Shown: positions 38,728 through 39,402 of the stretch, one piece after another | Numbering within the stretch: position 1 is the stretch's first letter | Layout: every line of letters starts with the position of its first letter | Assembly (NCBI GenBank): GCA_028722305.1 | Contig: JAQYHB010000013.1 | Coordinates: forward strand, 1 to 39,402 | DNA from: Spirochaetales bacterium | Lineage (GTDB): Bacteria > Spirochaetota > Spirochaetia > Sphaerochaetales > Sphaerochaetaceae | DNA length: 39,402 nt | Direction: 5' to 3' | The notes under the pieces: generated by a model | Told to the model about the DNA's origin: nothing | Seen by the model: the letters and a program-made list of their open reading frames with translations, nothing else | The model's database searches: none | Made by a program: the position numbers and the translations under genes

Positions 38728-39402
38728 ATGTCCGAAAAACCACCACTTGACTGGAATCATCTTGGTTTCGAATATCGCGCCACACCGTGGCGCTATGTCG
38801 CCCATTACCAGGACGGCGTATGGGACAAGGGAGCGATGACCCAGGATTCAATCGTCGCGCTGAGTGAAGGCGCAGAGGTCCTGCACTACAGCCAGAGCGG
38901 TTTCGAGGGACTGAAGGCCTACCGTACCGAGGATGGGAGGATCCTCACCTTCCGCCCTGACTTGAACGCGCTTCGCCTGGGCCAGACGGCAAAGCAGCTG
39001 ATGATGCCGGCCTTTCCTGCCGACCGTTTCCTTTCAGCCTTGGATTCGGTGGTCGGAGCCAACCAGGACTATGTCCCCCCGTATGGCAGCGGAGCCACCT
39101 TCTATGTGCGCCCGATGCTCTTCGGCAGCGGCATCAAGCTGGGTGTCGGTCCTGCCCCGAGCTACGAGTTCCGCATGTTTGGCACCCCGGTCGGGCCCTA
39201 TTTCAAGAACGGCATCAAGCCGATCCGGCTGATGGTCAGCGACTTCGACCGCGCCGCGCCGCGCGGCACCGGCCACATCAAGGCGGGCCTGAACTACGCC
39301 ATGAGCCTGTACGCCGGCATGCTGGCCCACAGCCTCGGCTATGACGAGAACATGTTCCTGGACAGCGCCACCCGCACCTACATCGAGGAGACCGGCGGAG
39401 CC
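38728..39402 (+). CDS. ilvE: branched-chain amino acid aminotransferase (partial, runs off the right edge)
   Basis: This PLP enzyme interconverts Leu/Ile/Val and their 2-oxo acids. The 225 codons present give the N-terminal two thirds; the family is about 340-360 aa. 'LHYSQSGFEGLKAYRTEDGRI' near 52-72, 'YVRPMLFGSG' near 126-135 and the PLP-lysine motif GHIKAGLNYA (Lys185) are typical of the long eukaryote-like BCAT branch. GAGGAGG lies 6-7 nt before the ATG. The gene is open at the window edge. Confidence 0.95.
   Translation, partial: MSEKPPLDWNHLGFEYRATPWRYVAHYQDGVWDKGAMTQDSIVALSEGAEVLHYSQSGFEGLKAYRTEDGRILTFRPDLNALRLGQTAKQLMMPAFPADRFLSALDSVVGANQDYVPPYGSGATFYVRPMLFGSGIKLGVGPAPSYEFRMFGTPVGPYFKNGIKPIRLMVSDFDRAAPRGTGHIKAGLNYAMSLYAGMLAHSLGYDENMFLDSATRTYIEETGGA

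Noticed and set aside
1..39402. CRISPR array, insertion sequence, integrase or transposase.
   Set aside because: No regularly spaced repeats were seen, and no transposase or integrase motifs in any coding-like frame.

Overview
The window is a compact, GC-rich bacterial chromosome segment (roughly 57-60 % GC by eye) with one clearly AT-rich interruption. I think the host is a spirochaete, possibly Sphaerochaeta-like, but this is an inference. It rests on the family-5 binding protein, whose signal peptide ends in the FATGAKE style common in that group, on a canonical EF-G next to a divergent EF-G paralogue, and on the general gene content. There is no rRNA gene to settle it.

Left part (1-5410, mostly minus strand): a possible gene start at the left edge; a small HD-domain protein translationally coupled to a family 2 glycosyltransferase that carries an unexpected C-terminal MarR-like winged helix; ftsH with its promoter and a UUCG-loop terminator; then a divergent cupin / LysR pair with two dyads between them.

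Foreign-looking block (5411-9696): about 550 bp of AT-rich DNA without a gene, then a large mosaic protein of the phage/conjugative 'polyvalent protein' type (CdiA-like nuclease, LPD3-like, ADP-ribosyltransferase and GNAT-like parts). A single in-frame TAG separates it from a 5'-truncated upstream piece. The block ends at a tRNA-Glu/tRNA-Lys pair, a classic integration neighbourhood, but no integrase or att repeat is visible.

Transport operon (9920-17691, minus strand): one sigma-70-like promoter with an overlapping LacI-type operator drives lacI, then a family-5 ABC importer (binding protein, two permeases, two ATPases), a DUF3592-like membrane protein and a glycerophosphodiester phosphodiesterase. 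LacI control suggests an oligosaccharide rather than a peptide substrate. A ClC channel and a NudC-type Nudix hydrolase are divergent from it.

Translation and transcription block (19949-24837, plus strand): EF-G, greA with a promoter-proximal hairpin leader, and a second EF-G-like GTPase lacking the catalytic histidine. A 468-aa cytosolic protein of unknown function follows.

Secreted-protein operon (26325-29477, minus strand): four unrecognised, tightly coupled genes encoding exported, beta-rich, Ser/Tyr/Thr-rich proteins. They lie behind a strong promoter that has a perfect dyad between -35 and -10. This is the best candidate for an undescribed system.

Right part (29558-39402): trmB, mfd, a flavodoxin/ferredoxin fusion protein, an inositol-monophosphatase-like enzyme, azlCD with a divergent LysR regulator, an ACT-domain protein divergent from nrdR across a repeated 8-mer, and the start of a branched-chain aminotransferase behind a long hairpin. 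azlCD and the aminotransferase give this end a branched-chain amino acid theme.
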